A stretch of DNA of 64,000 nt. Origin: Acanthaster planci. Its lineage: Eukaryota > Echinodermata > Asteroidea > Valvatida > Acanthasteridae. The position numbers and the translations under genes were made by a program. The notes under the pieces are model-generated. The model did not search any database and was not told the origin of the DNA. It saw only the letters and a list, made by a program, of their open reading frames with translations. The stretch lies in the NCBI RefSeq assembly GCF_001949145.1, contig NW_019091370.1, forward strand, positions 1,667,093-1,731,092, written 5' to 3'. Shown piece by piece: positions 21,541 to 35,900 of this stretch (position 1 is its first letter; each line of letters opens with the position of its first letter).

Positions 21541-23926
21541 CATTCTAAAAACCATCCCTTTATTACTTTTTTTTTATAATTATCACAACTTCTAAAATCT
21601 ATAGCCTTAAAATCTCCTGGTTCATACAAACAATAAAACAATGAACAACTTTTTTGGAGGTGATTAAGAATAACTTACGTTCAGCTTTTTTTGTTGTTGA
21701 TTATATTCATACTAATCCTTTCTGATACAATTTTTTTTGCACACGTTAATTTACATATACCGAATGTACATTTACAGAGTTCACAACCTATGGTACATCT
21801 GCATACATAGAGTGTCTTCCAAAAACAAAGTTATCATACAATCACAAGATTAAAACCATTAAAAATCCCCTACTGCGTAGCCCGCTACGGCAGTCTATTG
21901 ATTCGACAAACACCTGGGTGACCAACACAGCCTTGTACACTATGTACATGTACACGGTGGTAGGGCCCATTGATTCCGACCAGCGACAACGGAACTGGGT
22001 GCGGTAAAACTGTGGGCCACGATAGGTTTCTGCAGGGCTGATGTCACTGACGGCACGTGAATATAAACTGTGGTAGGACGATTAAAAGCACTGTATTCAG
22101 TAGCAACACTGTTGCACGTGAACTGCACATTATGATCAATCAGCAGTCTTGGTGATGATTACATCATGCCTTTGCATTTTACAAACGGGGGGGGGGGCAC
22201 TGTTATTGTGGAAAGATGTCATGGTGGAAGAGAATGAGTTTTTCTGCTGTGTGACTTGATGCCCAACATCGCCCTGCATGCCAGCTTCCGTTACCGATCG
22301 CCAACGGACCCACCTGCACGCGAGACAGAAGTGCGCGCACAGCAGCCATTTTGGAGGGCATGAATAATGCAAATAAGAAAAGACAACTCCAAGATGTCTG
22401 CTATGGGGAAAGGTCTCCACTGTCACCAAGAATTTGGCGAGATATAAATTAAAACCAACAAAGCAAACAAGAATTACATGCATACACACGCGCACACACA
22501 CCCACACACAAAACCAAAATGACTCTGATAATATGCACGCTGATTAAAAGTCTAGCAAACCCGCTGTTAACGTACGCATTTTCTCATAAACAATCATGTA
22601 CACACATTTGTATACATGTGAAAGCTCTGTTCTTCGGCGTCTTTGAATTCTCATATATTACAACGTAAAAACAATAAATTAAAAGAGGCAAATGAAAACA
22701 ACAATATTATATGGAAAGAGGGGGTCGTGTTGTCGCATAAAGGTTGAAAATCTGTTCCATGCCATGGGCCCAAGTGAACAATTTGTCAACCCAAACAAAT
22801 CTCAGACAATGTTTTTCTCGGAGCAGATAAACAAAACGCCATCTTAATCTTTGAATTATTTCTTCCGTTTGATTTTGTTTTCGTATCAAAACCTTGATTT
22901 GTCTCTTTTACTTTGATTTTTCTTGCTCAAATGAGTAAGAAAAAAAACGACATGGTTCCACCAAGTCTGAAGAGAAAAATCTCAAATGTTGTGAAAACAT
23001 TTGTCTATGTCCATTTCTCAAATTGGAGGGTCCTTCAAACAGGTCTTGGGTCCAAGGGCTGTCAGTTCGTCACATCCAATTCATTTTTCTAGTGAGTATG
23101 ACATTTTATCGTAAACGGACAGAGGCCCAATCCGACCAGCGGCGTGGGTCTCATAAAATTTCTTACTTTATATTAACAAACTACTCTTAAATTCCCCAAC
23201 AAGGTCATTCCCACGTGGTGCCAAACAACATATTTTTCTCCTGTACATCTTCAACTCCGCAACTTACAACTACTTCCTTGTAGAGCATACACGTAGCTTA
23301 ATTTTAAACTAACTTTTGCGGTAACATTTTATCGACAATCTTCTTAATCATTATGACCCCCCGGCTACCCCGGTCCATCTGCAGAGTTACATCCACGCGA
23401 TTCTTGTCCATCCAATCACATGACCACATACAACCAATCTAAACATATCAGCTACTGGAGTCGTCTTCATTCCTGCGTAAAGGGGGGGGGAAATCTTGGG
23501 CCTTCTACGTTTCGATTCACTTTTTTTTTTCATTTCAACATAGACAAGACTGAGGATACTTGATGCTGATCACTGATCGACCCCTCGCAGGCAGAAAACG
23601 GGTGAATTATTGTTACTCGGCTACAGTTCTCGATGAGAATTCCCTACACACTACAACAGTCGACACAGGGTACAGTTACTTGGCCTTTGATAGATTTGTT
23701 AGGGTTTCAATGGGAAAGTTGAGAGTGTAGTGAACTGTTTCTTTTAAAAAGACGAGCAAGTTTAAAGGGGTCGGGCAGCAGTTTCATTAGAAATCGCCGG
23801 AATAAACAAAAATCGCGACACTCCTGCAGAGAACACTGAACCTTTCATGGACTACATGGGAAAATCTCAAAAGTGATTTGGGCAATCGGGTGCCTTGCCC
23901 GACCCCTTCAAACTTGTTCATCGTTG
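21541..23926 (-). other. SNRK: Probable SNRK 3' UTR
   Basis: No coding sequence is seen downstream of the SNRK stop codon. The first AATAAA on the transcript strand is at 21,559-21,564 (TTTATT on the plus strand), which would give a 3' UTR of about 2.4 kb. Long 3' UTRs are known for vertebrate SNRK. A G9-11 tract lies near 22,187 and a CA-rich stretch at about 22,484-22,509. The extent is inferred. Confidence 0.4.
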
Positions 23927-26900
23927 TCAAACCAGCCTGCAGCAACTGCTGTCTGATTTGGCCCCGGGCTTGAGCGGCGATTCATCTGTATCTGTGCTGC
24001 CGATGCGATTCCGCTTTTTCCGGATCTCTTTGTTGCGGCCTTTGGTCGGTTTGGCGGCGGCCGCATTGCTGTTGAGGTCCGGGTCGTTCCTCTCCCCGGC
24101 CAGGTTGGAGCTGTCCCTCTTCAGCTGCTTCTTGGCCGGTGAGGAGCCGTTTGGCAGGTTGCTCTTCTCAGCGTCCCTGGGGATGATGTACAGGTTGCTG
24201 TCCGAGTGGCTCAGGTTGTCCTTCTTCGGCCACGCCTTGACCGTGCTGTCCGCGCTTGGGTCGTCCGAATCGCTGGGCGTGGTGTTGTTGGGGTCGATGG
24301 CGAACTTGCTGATGCTGTAGGAGCTGGAAGAGTTGGACGAGTTCATGCTGAGGTTGCTCTGTTTCAAGCTCTCCCGCAGTTCGTTGCTCTTCTTGCGCTC
24401 GTAGGCATTGCCGCCGCCCGGGTTGCTGCTGCTGTGGTTGTCACCACCGGTGCCCCCGCCGGAGCTGTTGGAACCGGTGTACTTCCCCCCTCCGGCGGCG
24501 GCGCCAGGCCCGGCGTTGTTGCTGCCTGCCCCGCTGCTGCTACCGCCGTTCGGGGGTCCGTCTTTACTGCCCCGTCGCTGGCCCTTGCTGGGGAGGTCAA
24601 ACTTCTCTGAGCGCCGGCGAGTCTCGGTGTCCTCGTCGCTGGCGTCCGAGGAGCTGTAGCCACCCCGGGCGGCCACTTTGGTGCTGGGCTTGATCTGGTG
24701 GGGCGTGTCCTTGGAAGGGAGGGTCTTACGATGGCGGATCTGACGGGTTACGAAGGGGCGGTCCAACCCTCCCGATTTCTCATCATCGGACTCCTGCTCG
24801 TCTGTCCAAAAAACCGAAGAGGACAAGTTAAAACTTTGCCAATTTGGCTCTTGTAGTAACAAGTTTTTAGGAAAGAGATTAACAGAGAAAAGGGACTGTC
24901 AATCAACCTTCTCTGTCCCTGATCTGCACATCCCTACTTCAGTAATCCTAGAGGTCATGAACAGACTCCTAAAAATAAAATTCAGCACTCCCATTGTCAT
25001 GTAGACCAAAACGTATTTTCTACGGCTTTAAATTTTGCCAGAAGAATACTGGTGCAATGGAATGGGAGAAAATTCAGGAGTAGGATTAAAACAATAAATA
25101 AATACATAAATAAATAACGTTGCAAGAAGGAAACTGGTCAGAGCAAACATATTGCATATAGTGCGGTCACAAGAAACACCAGCAGCGGCCAAACCCAATC
25201 AGAACTTGGGCACAGCAAATTCTCTCCGGTGAAGTTAGAACCGTCAAAGAGTTGGTGTTCGATTCCAAACGCAGGAAGAAACCAACTGAATATCAACCTC
25301 AAGAGAGTGACGGCCAGATCTGAGAAGGCAGAATGTCGGTTCCCACATTTCTGTGAGATGATTCTACCTAATATTTCGTAACAGTTTGCGAGACAGGTGT
25401 AAACCTGTTTGTAGGGTTTCTTTCTCAGATAACACTGGGTATCTCGTCACTCGACAAGAAAATAATGAGACAACAATTCCAAGCTCCATTTCTCTCGAGT
25501 CAAGTCTGATTTTGTTTAAGAGAAGTTTTCCCTTATATAAATACAACCAGATTGACAAAGTGGAGCTTCCCGTGAATGAACGGCGGCACACTAGTATTAA
25601 AAAAAAAAGCAAGAATGAAGGGGTGAGACTGTGAGTTAATAAAGCAACACAGATGCAAGCAAGTGAAATGAGACCAAATCTACACGACACAGCCAGTGCA
25701 AGCGACCCAGCCTGAAGGCATGACAGTCCTGGGATACAGGTACTTGGTAGTGACACGCACGTGCAATATGCGAAGGCTACTAGTACCCGTTTCTACGTGT
25801 ATATCCTCGGGGAATTTTTTCAAAAGTGTGTTGAAAATTTCAGTTTGAGAGGAAATTCAGTCCTCTTGGAAAGGAAAAAAAAAAAGTGTCGTAATCTGGC
25901 TTTTTCTTTCTTATTCTTGAACCGTTATGTACATGTCCTGAAAGCATTGAATTGTCCGTGGGCTACAACTATGGCTGAGTTCGGGCAGCTTGCTCTCGTT
26001 TTTGTTCAGAACGGCTTGATTTGTTGTTCGTGGGTCAGTCGCTCAAACACCGGGAATGTACAACCGGTTATAAGTGCTAGTAGTGACTTGTGGCAAGCAA
26101 CATGCAACATGGCAATGTCCTTGTGCAGTCTTCAAGAGTTGATGTTGGATAACTGGGCTTCCTTCTTTTCCATTTAAAAAATTCATTTCTGTCATGGAAA
26201 ATTATTAATGTTAATTTTGCAGAACTTTCCATTGTCTGCGGCTTTTCAAAGCCATATCGGTACTTTTTGCGGCTGTTCAAAAATCAAATCTCACGAGTTT
26301 TTCTGTGTGTTCGTGTGAAATCCTGTCGAGGGGGTGGTGAGTGATCCTGTTCCGAGAACAGTGTTCTTCGGTCGTGTTCCCACCGTTTGAGCGCGAGAAC
26401 ACGAAACCCGTGTCAGGAACGGACCGCCCAAACTCGACCTATAGGTCATAAGTGTTTAACGTGTAGTGATTGGATAGTTCTGGGCGCAACACTGACATGG
26501 ACAAAAACCACTGACAATACTGCGAGGACACGCACAGAGAACTGCACACTGCAAAATAAGAAAGACACGGGGGGTGCTGGCGGGCAAAGCGCTGGGTGCT
26601 TTGGGCCAAAAAGAAATCCCGACTGACTCTGCTGCAACCACGACAACCGCCGGGCGGGAAGGAACTGGGGGGGGGGGAAATCTAACATCGATTTGCCAAT
26701 TCGTAGTTGTGTCTCTGGCGGAAGGCTTCTGAGTATGCTCATTACTGTCTTTCTCTACCCAACTGCAAATGAATTTGACATTGCTCGTGAGTTGAGATTA
26801 CGACCCCGAAGATGACATCACACAACGGTGACCAATCGCAGGGACCCATCGAGAGGTTTAGCAAAAGTTTAGATTCACCAAGGTTTTTTTATCTGACACA

Positions 26901-29900
26901 TTGGATTATTTTTTTCGATGCCACATTGTTTTGAACTTAGCAATTTTTTTTAAGCTTTCTATACGGGCATGTCACTGTAAAGTCTGAGGTTTATCTTTAA
27001 AACCAAAGTCCCCCCCCCGTAGTTTATGACTTTCTCCGCCCTACCCCAATTCTCTGGGGGACATTTCTGCAAGCATCAAGCAGCGGCTGGGCCATACACA
27101 CCTTCTTCCTCAGTAATCTGATTCAGGACGGTCGGGTTGAGTCTCGTGGCCGGATTGTTGGGCCGGGCGTTGGCCCCTTGCGGACGGCGGGCCTTTCCCC
27201 ATGAGCCATCTGACGGCGACGACCCTGCTGCTGTGGCGGCCGATGATGGCGAAACCAAAGACTCCGTGGTCAACTCCATTTCCTCGTCGGCAATGTGCTG
27301 GAACTCTTCCTCCTGATTCCCAGTTTGGTTTTGGAATTTTTTTGGGTAAACGTTTGCGCCGAGTTCCGGAAGGAAATAAGCAAAAGGGGGCGAACAAAAG
27401 CATGGAAGTATGGATGTGAAAATGTTTGAAGAGAACATTTATCTGGTCTTAAGTTTCACCCAGTTCTTTGACTAATACAGTTTAATGCAAGTAAGATCAT
27501 TTGGAAGTAAGAAGCGTCCACCGCAGCGAGATTTTGGACGAACTGGCAAAAAAAAAAAAAAAGCACCGAGACACAATCAACTAGGAGCCAACTTATGCCC
27601 AACTGAGAACTTCAACGGCACTCACAACAGCTTGGGACAATTTGGACACTGTCTGACTAAAAATGATGCATCTACTCTATCTACTAATGGCCGCTTGAAC
27701 TGAGAAAAGGCAGGGGGGGGAGGTTGAGTGACTGAGGGAAGGGGTTGGGGGTTGAAGAAGTGGCATGCGTCGTCAATACAAGGTGGCAATCACGGCAGTG
27801 TAGGAGAGAACTAGGGTGGGGTTAAGTTAGGGACAGGGTGGCGACAACGGCGGAGTGTTCCAACGGAGCGATTCCATGGGGGAGGGGGGAGCACTTACTT
27901 CCAGCGACTGCAACCCCTCCTTGACGATGCTCCGCCCGTGGCGTGGGTGAATGGTCAGATGTTCCCGCTCCATCCGGTGGCGCCGCGGGCTGCAGGAGAC
28001 CTCCTCCTCCGAGCTGGAGCGGGCCAGGGCAGGCGAGACGGCCAACGGGGGTGTGGGAATGGGGATGGGCGTGGCAGCGGGCGACGGCTGGGCGGCGACG
28101 GGTGAGCAGAGGTGGCCGATGTTGTTGTTGATGGGCTTTTCCAAGGTTGGATGGTCCGGGAGTGGAGTCCTGAGGCAAAGGAAGGAAAACATTAAATAAC
28201 GAGAAATCAAAAGATCTCCTTAGGGAGTTTCCAAGCATTTCAAACCCCTAAACTGTTCAAATGTGATACTTTTTGTTTACATACAATGTATATGGGATAA
28301 AGATCTACTGACTTGTTTCCAACAATACTTTTAGCTTTAAGTTCAAAGATAAAGATTCTCCACTTCGTACTCTGTTTAGGTGAATAGTAATACACCCATT
28401 CATTTAGTTAAAGCATTGGTCCAAACCAATGCAATGTAGGGATCATGTGAAAACTCACAATCCACAATATGACTCCTACTTCCACTGCAATTTCTATCAA
28501 GGAGGAAAACTCCTTAAAACGTTGGTTTAAAGTTAAGGCACCCTACGCCGACTGTCGGGGAAAACAAATCCAGGTTTGTAATACTCTTAAGCAATGTGGT
28601 AATCGTGTACTTTTGGGGTGTCAAGTTTCTGTGCAAAATATTGAACTAGTTAGGAGGGAACAACGCTAGAGAGCAATGGAAAAATACAGAAGCTGCTCAA
28701 AAGCACTTTTTAAAATTAAAGGTAATCTTTATTAAAGAGTCATGTTCAAAAGTCATCATTTTGGGGGGCAATCTTACCTTTGTGAATTGACCATCTAATG
28801 CCCACGTTCTTCAACTTTATACCTTCCTAACTAGGTCACTGTTTGGTAAAGAACTTGATACTCGATTCAGTATTTGACTACAACACTGCCGCTAAGACGG
28901 GCAGACTTTCTGAAGATGGTGTGCATCCTGACTGTAGAGAGCTTGATACAATGATGTGAGTCTTTTAAAGAAAAAAAAAAAACCAGGCTGGAGGGATGAT
29001 CATCCACGACGATCAACCGTTCCGAGCCTGTGGCATTTCCCACCCCTATTTCTCCTTCCTCACCTTGGGGAGAGAGCCAAGGAGGCGAGCTGGGGCTGGA
29101 CGGCCGAGTGCCTCCTCAGGCTGTTGTCCTCCGTCGTCAGATCCCCCACCTGCTTCTTGAGCTTGCGCTCGGCCAGGAGGAAGTAGGTGGCGGTGATGTG
29201 GTCGTAGCTGTCACTTTCTAGGGACCTGGACGGAGGGGACAGAGAGGGAATGGAATCATGATCCGACTTGAAGATTCGTTTGCCTCACTGGACTTCTCGT
29301 CGGCAGTTGGACATCATCTTTCTGTGGCTTAGCAATGTCGCTGCAGCATCGTCTGCTTGAAATCACTGCATACAGTGTTCGGCCACTGATCTGCACATGA
29401 CCAGCCCTGATGTCGCAAGTCTAAATGGGGCAGACTGTTAGCATGGGCAGAAACAGTTTCCAATGGCTCCCCAAAAATTGTCATTAGATAAATCATGCAC
29501 TCCCCCTTAAACTCGAAATTACTGAATGCATTTTTCCTCTAACCTTCACTTCCTTGTGCGCACAGGCCAAAGAATCAACTGATTAACTTATTAAGTCACT
29601 GGCAATGTTTTTAAGGTATTTATTATTATTATTTATTACGGGCACATGTACATGTGCCCGTACAGTACACAAATGTTGTTTACAAGTTACAAAAAATGCT
29701 GAAAACACTTTTGAAGCTTCCTGAAATTTTTTTGCCCTTCAAAGAGTACAGGAAACACGGTGCTGATTCAAAGAGACTTTTATAAGTCTGAGGTGTTGGA
29801 CCTCAACAAAATTGAAGCAAACAGGATTAAACATGGTTTATAAGACGAGTATGAATTCAGGGTTAGAACCCTTTTTAAGAAAGTCTTACGCACTATTCTG

Positions 29901-32900
29901 AATTTGGAAAAGGTTCTTTCTGCACATTTAAAAAGGGATTTGACATTGGATGAATTGCATAAACAACGGAAACCGCTGTCCCTCGACAATCCCTGTGCTA
30001 CAAATAATGCGATGACCTTCGGCAGAACACGTCTCGCGCACCAGCAAGGCAGGTGGCCAAACCCTGGAAACGACAACAGTCAATTCCTGTTTCACTTCCT
30101 GATCAGGGGCTCAATGTCATGTCATGGTATTTGCACGGTATCGTTCGTCCGTGCAGGTATGCACAATGCATGGATTCGAGGACTACATGCTTTATTCCCC
30201 GAACCAAACTAACCACAATTGATGTTTTACGTATGTTTTACGTTTAAACCCACAGAGGGGCGAGATAAAGATTGTAAGATTTCTTTTTTTTTAACTGCTA
30301 CGGCATATTCGAAATCCCTCAAACTGAGACTTGGGGCTAGTTGTGAGGTAATTCTGCCTTTGGTTTTTGCATTAACTGGGCAAACTAACTCCAACGAGGC
30401 TCTGGCCACTTGGGACTCATTTGACTTGCCCGGGTTGCAAATCACATCAAAGTTTTGGTCTAAATGCATGGCAACTGACTTCCAAATCATTTTTTTTGCA
30501 TTTCTGCAGTGCATCAATGTAGTTCTTCCCCCCTCCCATGACATGAACATGGTATTGTAAGTTCCTGGACAGAACCATTATAGGAACTCACCGATGTAGT
30601 CCCTTTCCTGCATCTAAACAATTTTCTTTTCCCCTGCCCATATTACACTGCACTTTTACAAAAAGTCATTCTTTTTTCCAAGCACAAACTGCAGCCAAGG
30701 TCTACGTGTGAATGTTAAACTAATCTAATCAGCTGTGAATACTAATTGTAATTTCAATACTCTCCTTCCTGTCAGGTTTCCTGGCGGCCAGATGCTTTTG
30801 TCTCTTCCAAGGAAGTACCCCCTCTGTTGACTTCCACTTGCCAGTTTTTATCAGCTGATGTTTACCATGTACTGACATTACATGGATGTGTGTGAACACG
30901 TACTGTACATGTACATGTGTTCTGGTCTAACAGTTCCCAGAATTTTACGCCGAAATCTGTTCTGAGAAATATTCAATGCAGATGTTCCCAAGTATACTTT
31001 TGCCTACCGGTACACGTGCTCATGACATAAGCAAGTGGACGATGTCTGCATTACAACAGAGAGATCTAATAGCCTTTGACATTAACAATTTTTGGCTCAT
31101 GTATTCTGGTAGTTTCTCAAGAATTGATGCATTCTCTACATGATGATGCTCCATAGATATGATCGCATCTTTCCCACACTCATCTCTTGTTCTAACAGGA
31201 TTTGCATGTAAGCGCCGAATCACATTATGGCCAGAACCTTGGACAGGAAGAGACAGACAATGAAGAGCAAAAGAACTCAAGAGACTGGGACCCTCAGAAT
31301 TTGCTCTTTATAAATTTGTCATATTGAGAAAAGTGGGACCCCAGGAAAATCAATTAATGAAGGAAATGTTTGTGTTTCCTTCTGTATATTGGGTGTGTAT
31401 ATTTAAAGAAAACAGAAACCTCAAAGATAGATAAATTAATGCAAAGCAAACTGTGACCAACTTTTCAGAAAGCGGAAGATTAGACTGAGAAAATCACCTT
31501 GGAAAGTGGCATTTTCGTTATTGTGTCCATTTACATGTACAATACTGCACCATGTGCCTGTGAGTAATAAATGTTATGGGTCTGTACTCATTCCGTCGAA
31601 AATTACTTTCCTGCACTTTGCACCGCCAGCATTCAAACATAAATAAATGCATGGGGCCCATGGGATGTCACTGCTCTGTAGCAAAGCGCCCTCTCTTGTT
31701 CACAAAGGAAAAGTCCATGAGAGCCTTTTATCAGCTTGTGACTTTTGATATGGAAGGTGTCCGGAAGACAAAAGCGGTTTTTACCTTCCACATGGTGTGG
31801 AAGCCTGAACTATGAACGGTTTCAGGATACAGTGGCAGTGGTGTCAATCCATGTAGGATTAATGATACAGGGGCATTCTTTTGAGCTTTTACGCGCATGT
31901 ACCTCGGTTTGTAGGTAACCTTAAAGTATGAGTTTGTTTGTGTTTCTCATCTCCAGTAAGTAGAGAAATGACCAACTGGCCTATCAAACCTTGGTCAAAA
32001 GGGGGCGGATATACCCCACCCACCCCAAAAAAACCCACCCACAAAAAACCCCACCCCGGTGCTTACTTCATGATGGTAGTCCGGTCGGCGATATTCCCGC
32101 TGATCATTCTCTCCATGATGCTCTCGTGCACGCTGTCCGTGATGTCGTGCCTGGTTATGAGCGGCTCCATCTGCTTAGCTGCACCCCCTTGCTTCAGCCA
32201 AGCACTGTTCACGATCTGCTCCAGGGTTAGTCTCTTCTCAGGGTCTCGCTGTAGCATGCTGGAGATGAGACTGACCAGTAAAGACAAACGAAGCCTGTCA
32301 GAATCCAGCAACCATGAATATTGTGGCAGAATCTGAAAAGTACAGTTTTATGTCCGGGGAGGGGGTAGGTATAATGAAAATGAATATCTTGACTTGATAA
32401 CAAATTTTATAATTTTTCTCTAAACCTATCACAAATTGTCCCCAAATTTTCAAAAACTTACTCATCTCCCAAATAAGACTTTTCCTTTTTTCTCAAATCT
32501 TTTGAAAAACAGATAAACATTAATTACACGGTTTTAGTTTGGAGCTTTTGTACATGTAAAGACCTTGCTCACTGGTTTCCAACATATTCTTCATTACATT
32601 CAACTGATCACTACAGCTGGTAACCGTCTCACCAAACACATTGTTGTGTATCCAAGCAACAACATGACACTGAGGATTTATGACAGATGTAACCCAGAGA
32701 ATGTTGTAGGCCTGTGCCGGGTACCCGGGCACCCGCCCATCAATCTCAAAACTGGTTCCATTTTTTGGGCCGGGTATCCATTGAAAAAATTCTACACACA
32801 AAATGCATGAAACCTTTAATGGTGAAGGGTAGAATTGCTGAAAAAACATCGTGCTGCTGAAAAACCCAGTCCCGAGGGAATAATGGTAACAAGTTTGTTG

Positions 32901-35900
32901 AATAAAATGGTGGGGGTGATTCCCTTCTAATTAGAAGCAATGTACTGCTTCCTACGTATGAAAACAGAGCCCTGTTTCAGGCACACGGTCCACCGGGGTT
33001 TTGCACAATGCCGTTTATTAAGTATTCCTTATATTCTAAGGGTACCCGGATACCCAGTATTTGACATAAAACAAATACCCAGTTCTCAAAATACCCGTAA
33101 GCGCACACCCCTAAAATTTTTCACACCCAAAAGAGGACGGTGTTGGCAAAATAAAATATTTAAAGACAAATAAATGACCGAGAGTAGTACAGCACATGTC
33201 TAAAAAAAAAAAAAAAATGGCCCTGAACAAAAATGGACAATATGGAATAAGAATCTGGCTTCTATTTGTCTTCAATAATCCAAACATCTCCTGGACAGCG
33301 TCGGCTCTATTTCATATCAAATACTTTAAATTATCCCATAGTGTCTGTCTGCCAGGCAACAGACCGTAACCGGCGTGTTGAAACGGACACCCTTCATTCA
33401 ATTTTCCTCGCAATCAGATCATTTACTGACGATGCTGTTTAATAAATGAACGGTACAGTCACGCGCCAATAGCCACACGCCCACTCACAACGCACAGTGT
33501 TCTTTTTTTCCCCTAGGTGTTGCACTTTCATGTTTCAAGCACTGTACAGCATCGGGCATAGACGTGAAAGGGATTGGTAAATACCAATGTGGGGTTTCTG
33601 TCAAGGTCGTAATGAGTCGGGCGGCCGGCGGCTGGGTCATAAGAGGCCTGTTTGTTTGGTGTGGGTCCAGATCGTGATCAGTGATCCAACATTGGTTCAC
33701 TGACACCAGAACCCACCTGACTGATAGAGGGAAACCAACTTTGGGATCAAGCAAAAAGGCACCCAGTGTCAAAATCACCTACATGATCTGTGGATTGATG
33801 GGAGACAACCTTCAATTTCAACAATTTTTTTTTTCTTTGCAAATTTTAAGTTTGTTGATGAAGGTGGGGCACTGTTGCAGAATTACAGATATCTGAAGAA
33901 ATCAACGACCAATAACTAGCAAAAAGATGAGAACGGGGAGGTCAGCCAGGTTCTTGTCCGGCACCTGAAATGGAAGCATGAGAGGCCAAAATATACCTTG
34001 TTGGGGCCTGAAATGGAGGCCAGAGAAGCCCAAATATACCTTGTTGGGGCCTGAAACGGAGGCCAGAGAAGCCAAAATATACCTTTGTTGGGGCCTGAAA
34101 TTAGCCCAAAATTGCAAGTAAAAATGAGTGAAACCAGGCTACTGTATTGCATGAAACTGGCATCCCTGAAAGAAGTAACTAATCCCCCAACCCCATCCTG
34201 GAATATACATGTAGCCTTTGTTACAACACACTAATAGAGCTTTCCGCTAACTTGAGGGGGGCAGACAAAAGGTGGGGGAGGGCAGAGCAGGACGAACAAA
34301 ATACAGATACTGCTGTAGAGCAAGCCCTGGCAGCGATGATGTTGACTTGATCGGTTGGTAGCGTGATGCTCACGGCGCTGTGTAACGCAACCTCTTCCTC
34401 AAATCAACATCGTACCCTCGTTTCTTTTTTTTCCCCCACCAAAGTTTCAATTTTTTTCCATTTTTTCAGGCAAGCACAAGAGGAGAGACTTTTTTACTGT
34501 ATTGCTGTTAAAAATCAAAACAAATTAATTCTGGAAAAGACTGTCCGCCCGTTCTTGGCGGTGGCGGCGTAGGGGAAAGGGGAAGGACGCCGATACCCTG
34601 CTCGTTATCACAACATCAAGCACTGGTTTCTCAGTCTTCCAAAAAAAAAAAAATGTGTCTGGTTTCACTGTGAGGTTTCCCATCTATTTTCAGCGCTCGC
34701 TGAAGTTGGACTCCTTCGGTCAACCGTATGCCTTCACCACAGCGACATGGACAGATTCTCGCCTCAATTTAATGTAAGGCCTACATATATGTCAACACAT
34801 GAACATCCTCCTGGCAACTTTGCATGAGAATGAAACCCAAAGATTTTGGTAAGGGTTTCCTGTTTACTGCTTGAGTGCATGTAAAGTTTCTCTAAAAAGT
34901 AAATATGAGGTATAAACAGAGCAACAAAACTACTATCTCCCCCCCCCGGGTGTGCAAAAAAAACTGTCATCAAATTGGAAGACCATTTGGGATTTGTTAA
35001 TGAAAGTCCTAAACACGTTGGTTTTTTTTTTCCATACAGGTACCGATAAACTACTAAAGCTTTATAGAGAGACACTTTATAGAGAGAGCCATCAAAGGTC
35101 CAGTCTGTAGACCATAAAGCAGCCATAAACCGGAATTGATGGGCAAGGAAAAATAACAATGCCCAAGACGCCTTTTTCAAAATCCTTGAACTCTGTTCTC
35201 CTCTTTTCCTGGAGAAATGTTCCCTCACAGTGTGGGCTTCTTACGCCTTCAAGAAAAAAACAAACAAAAACCGGCGCAGCTTCAGACGATGCACTGGGCC
35301 GATTACGCATACGGGGGGGGAAAATGCAGACAGACGACGGTGGGACGTGCGCCGATTGTTATCGTTCGGCGTTCGCTACCTCGCCAGTTGCCATCTGCTG
35401 GCACTTGAGACGAGAAGGAGAAGGAAGAACACAAAATCTATCACTCGGGCTGACGCTTGAAAACGCTGCCAGTTTGGCTCCCGCGCTACGTCATTTATTA
35501 TTTCGGGAAGTGCCAGAAGGAAAGAAGTGTGATGCCCTTGATGCCTTGTGACCAAGAGAGTCAAAGAAGATGGAAAGAAGAAACATGACGGGAAATCTTT
35601 GTAAGGGCGGGGCGGGGGGGGGGGGTGGACTTACTTCTTACAGTCTTCTGAGATGTGATCGGGCAGGAAATATTTACAGTCCATGATCATCGTCAGTGTC
35701 TCGCTGTCGTTTGTCTCATTGAAGGGGGGCTCTCCGCATACTAGCATGTAGAGCAGAACTCCTAGACTCCACACGTCTGCAGGGGGAAAGAGAAATGCAT
35801 GGAAGTCATCTTAAGGTGTGGGGATATCGCGTTTTAAGCATCCAGTCTGGGTGATTATGCAGACTCGGGCTGCAATTCTCAGGATTGGGACCCGCAGATA

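Noticed and set aside
24206-24663. Ala/Gly/Pro-rich frames on both strands inside the last SNRK exon
   Set aside because: GC-rich, low-complexity coding DNA leaves all frames open; the SNRK frame alone matches conserved SNRK blocks and splice phase.
35159-35551. 130-codon plus-strand frame near SNRK exon 2
   Set aside because: Checked for similarity to known families and to a transposon protein; none seen. Three overlapping frames are open, indicating a stop-poor GC-rich patch.
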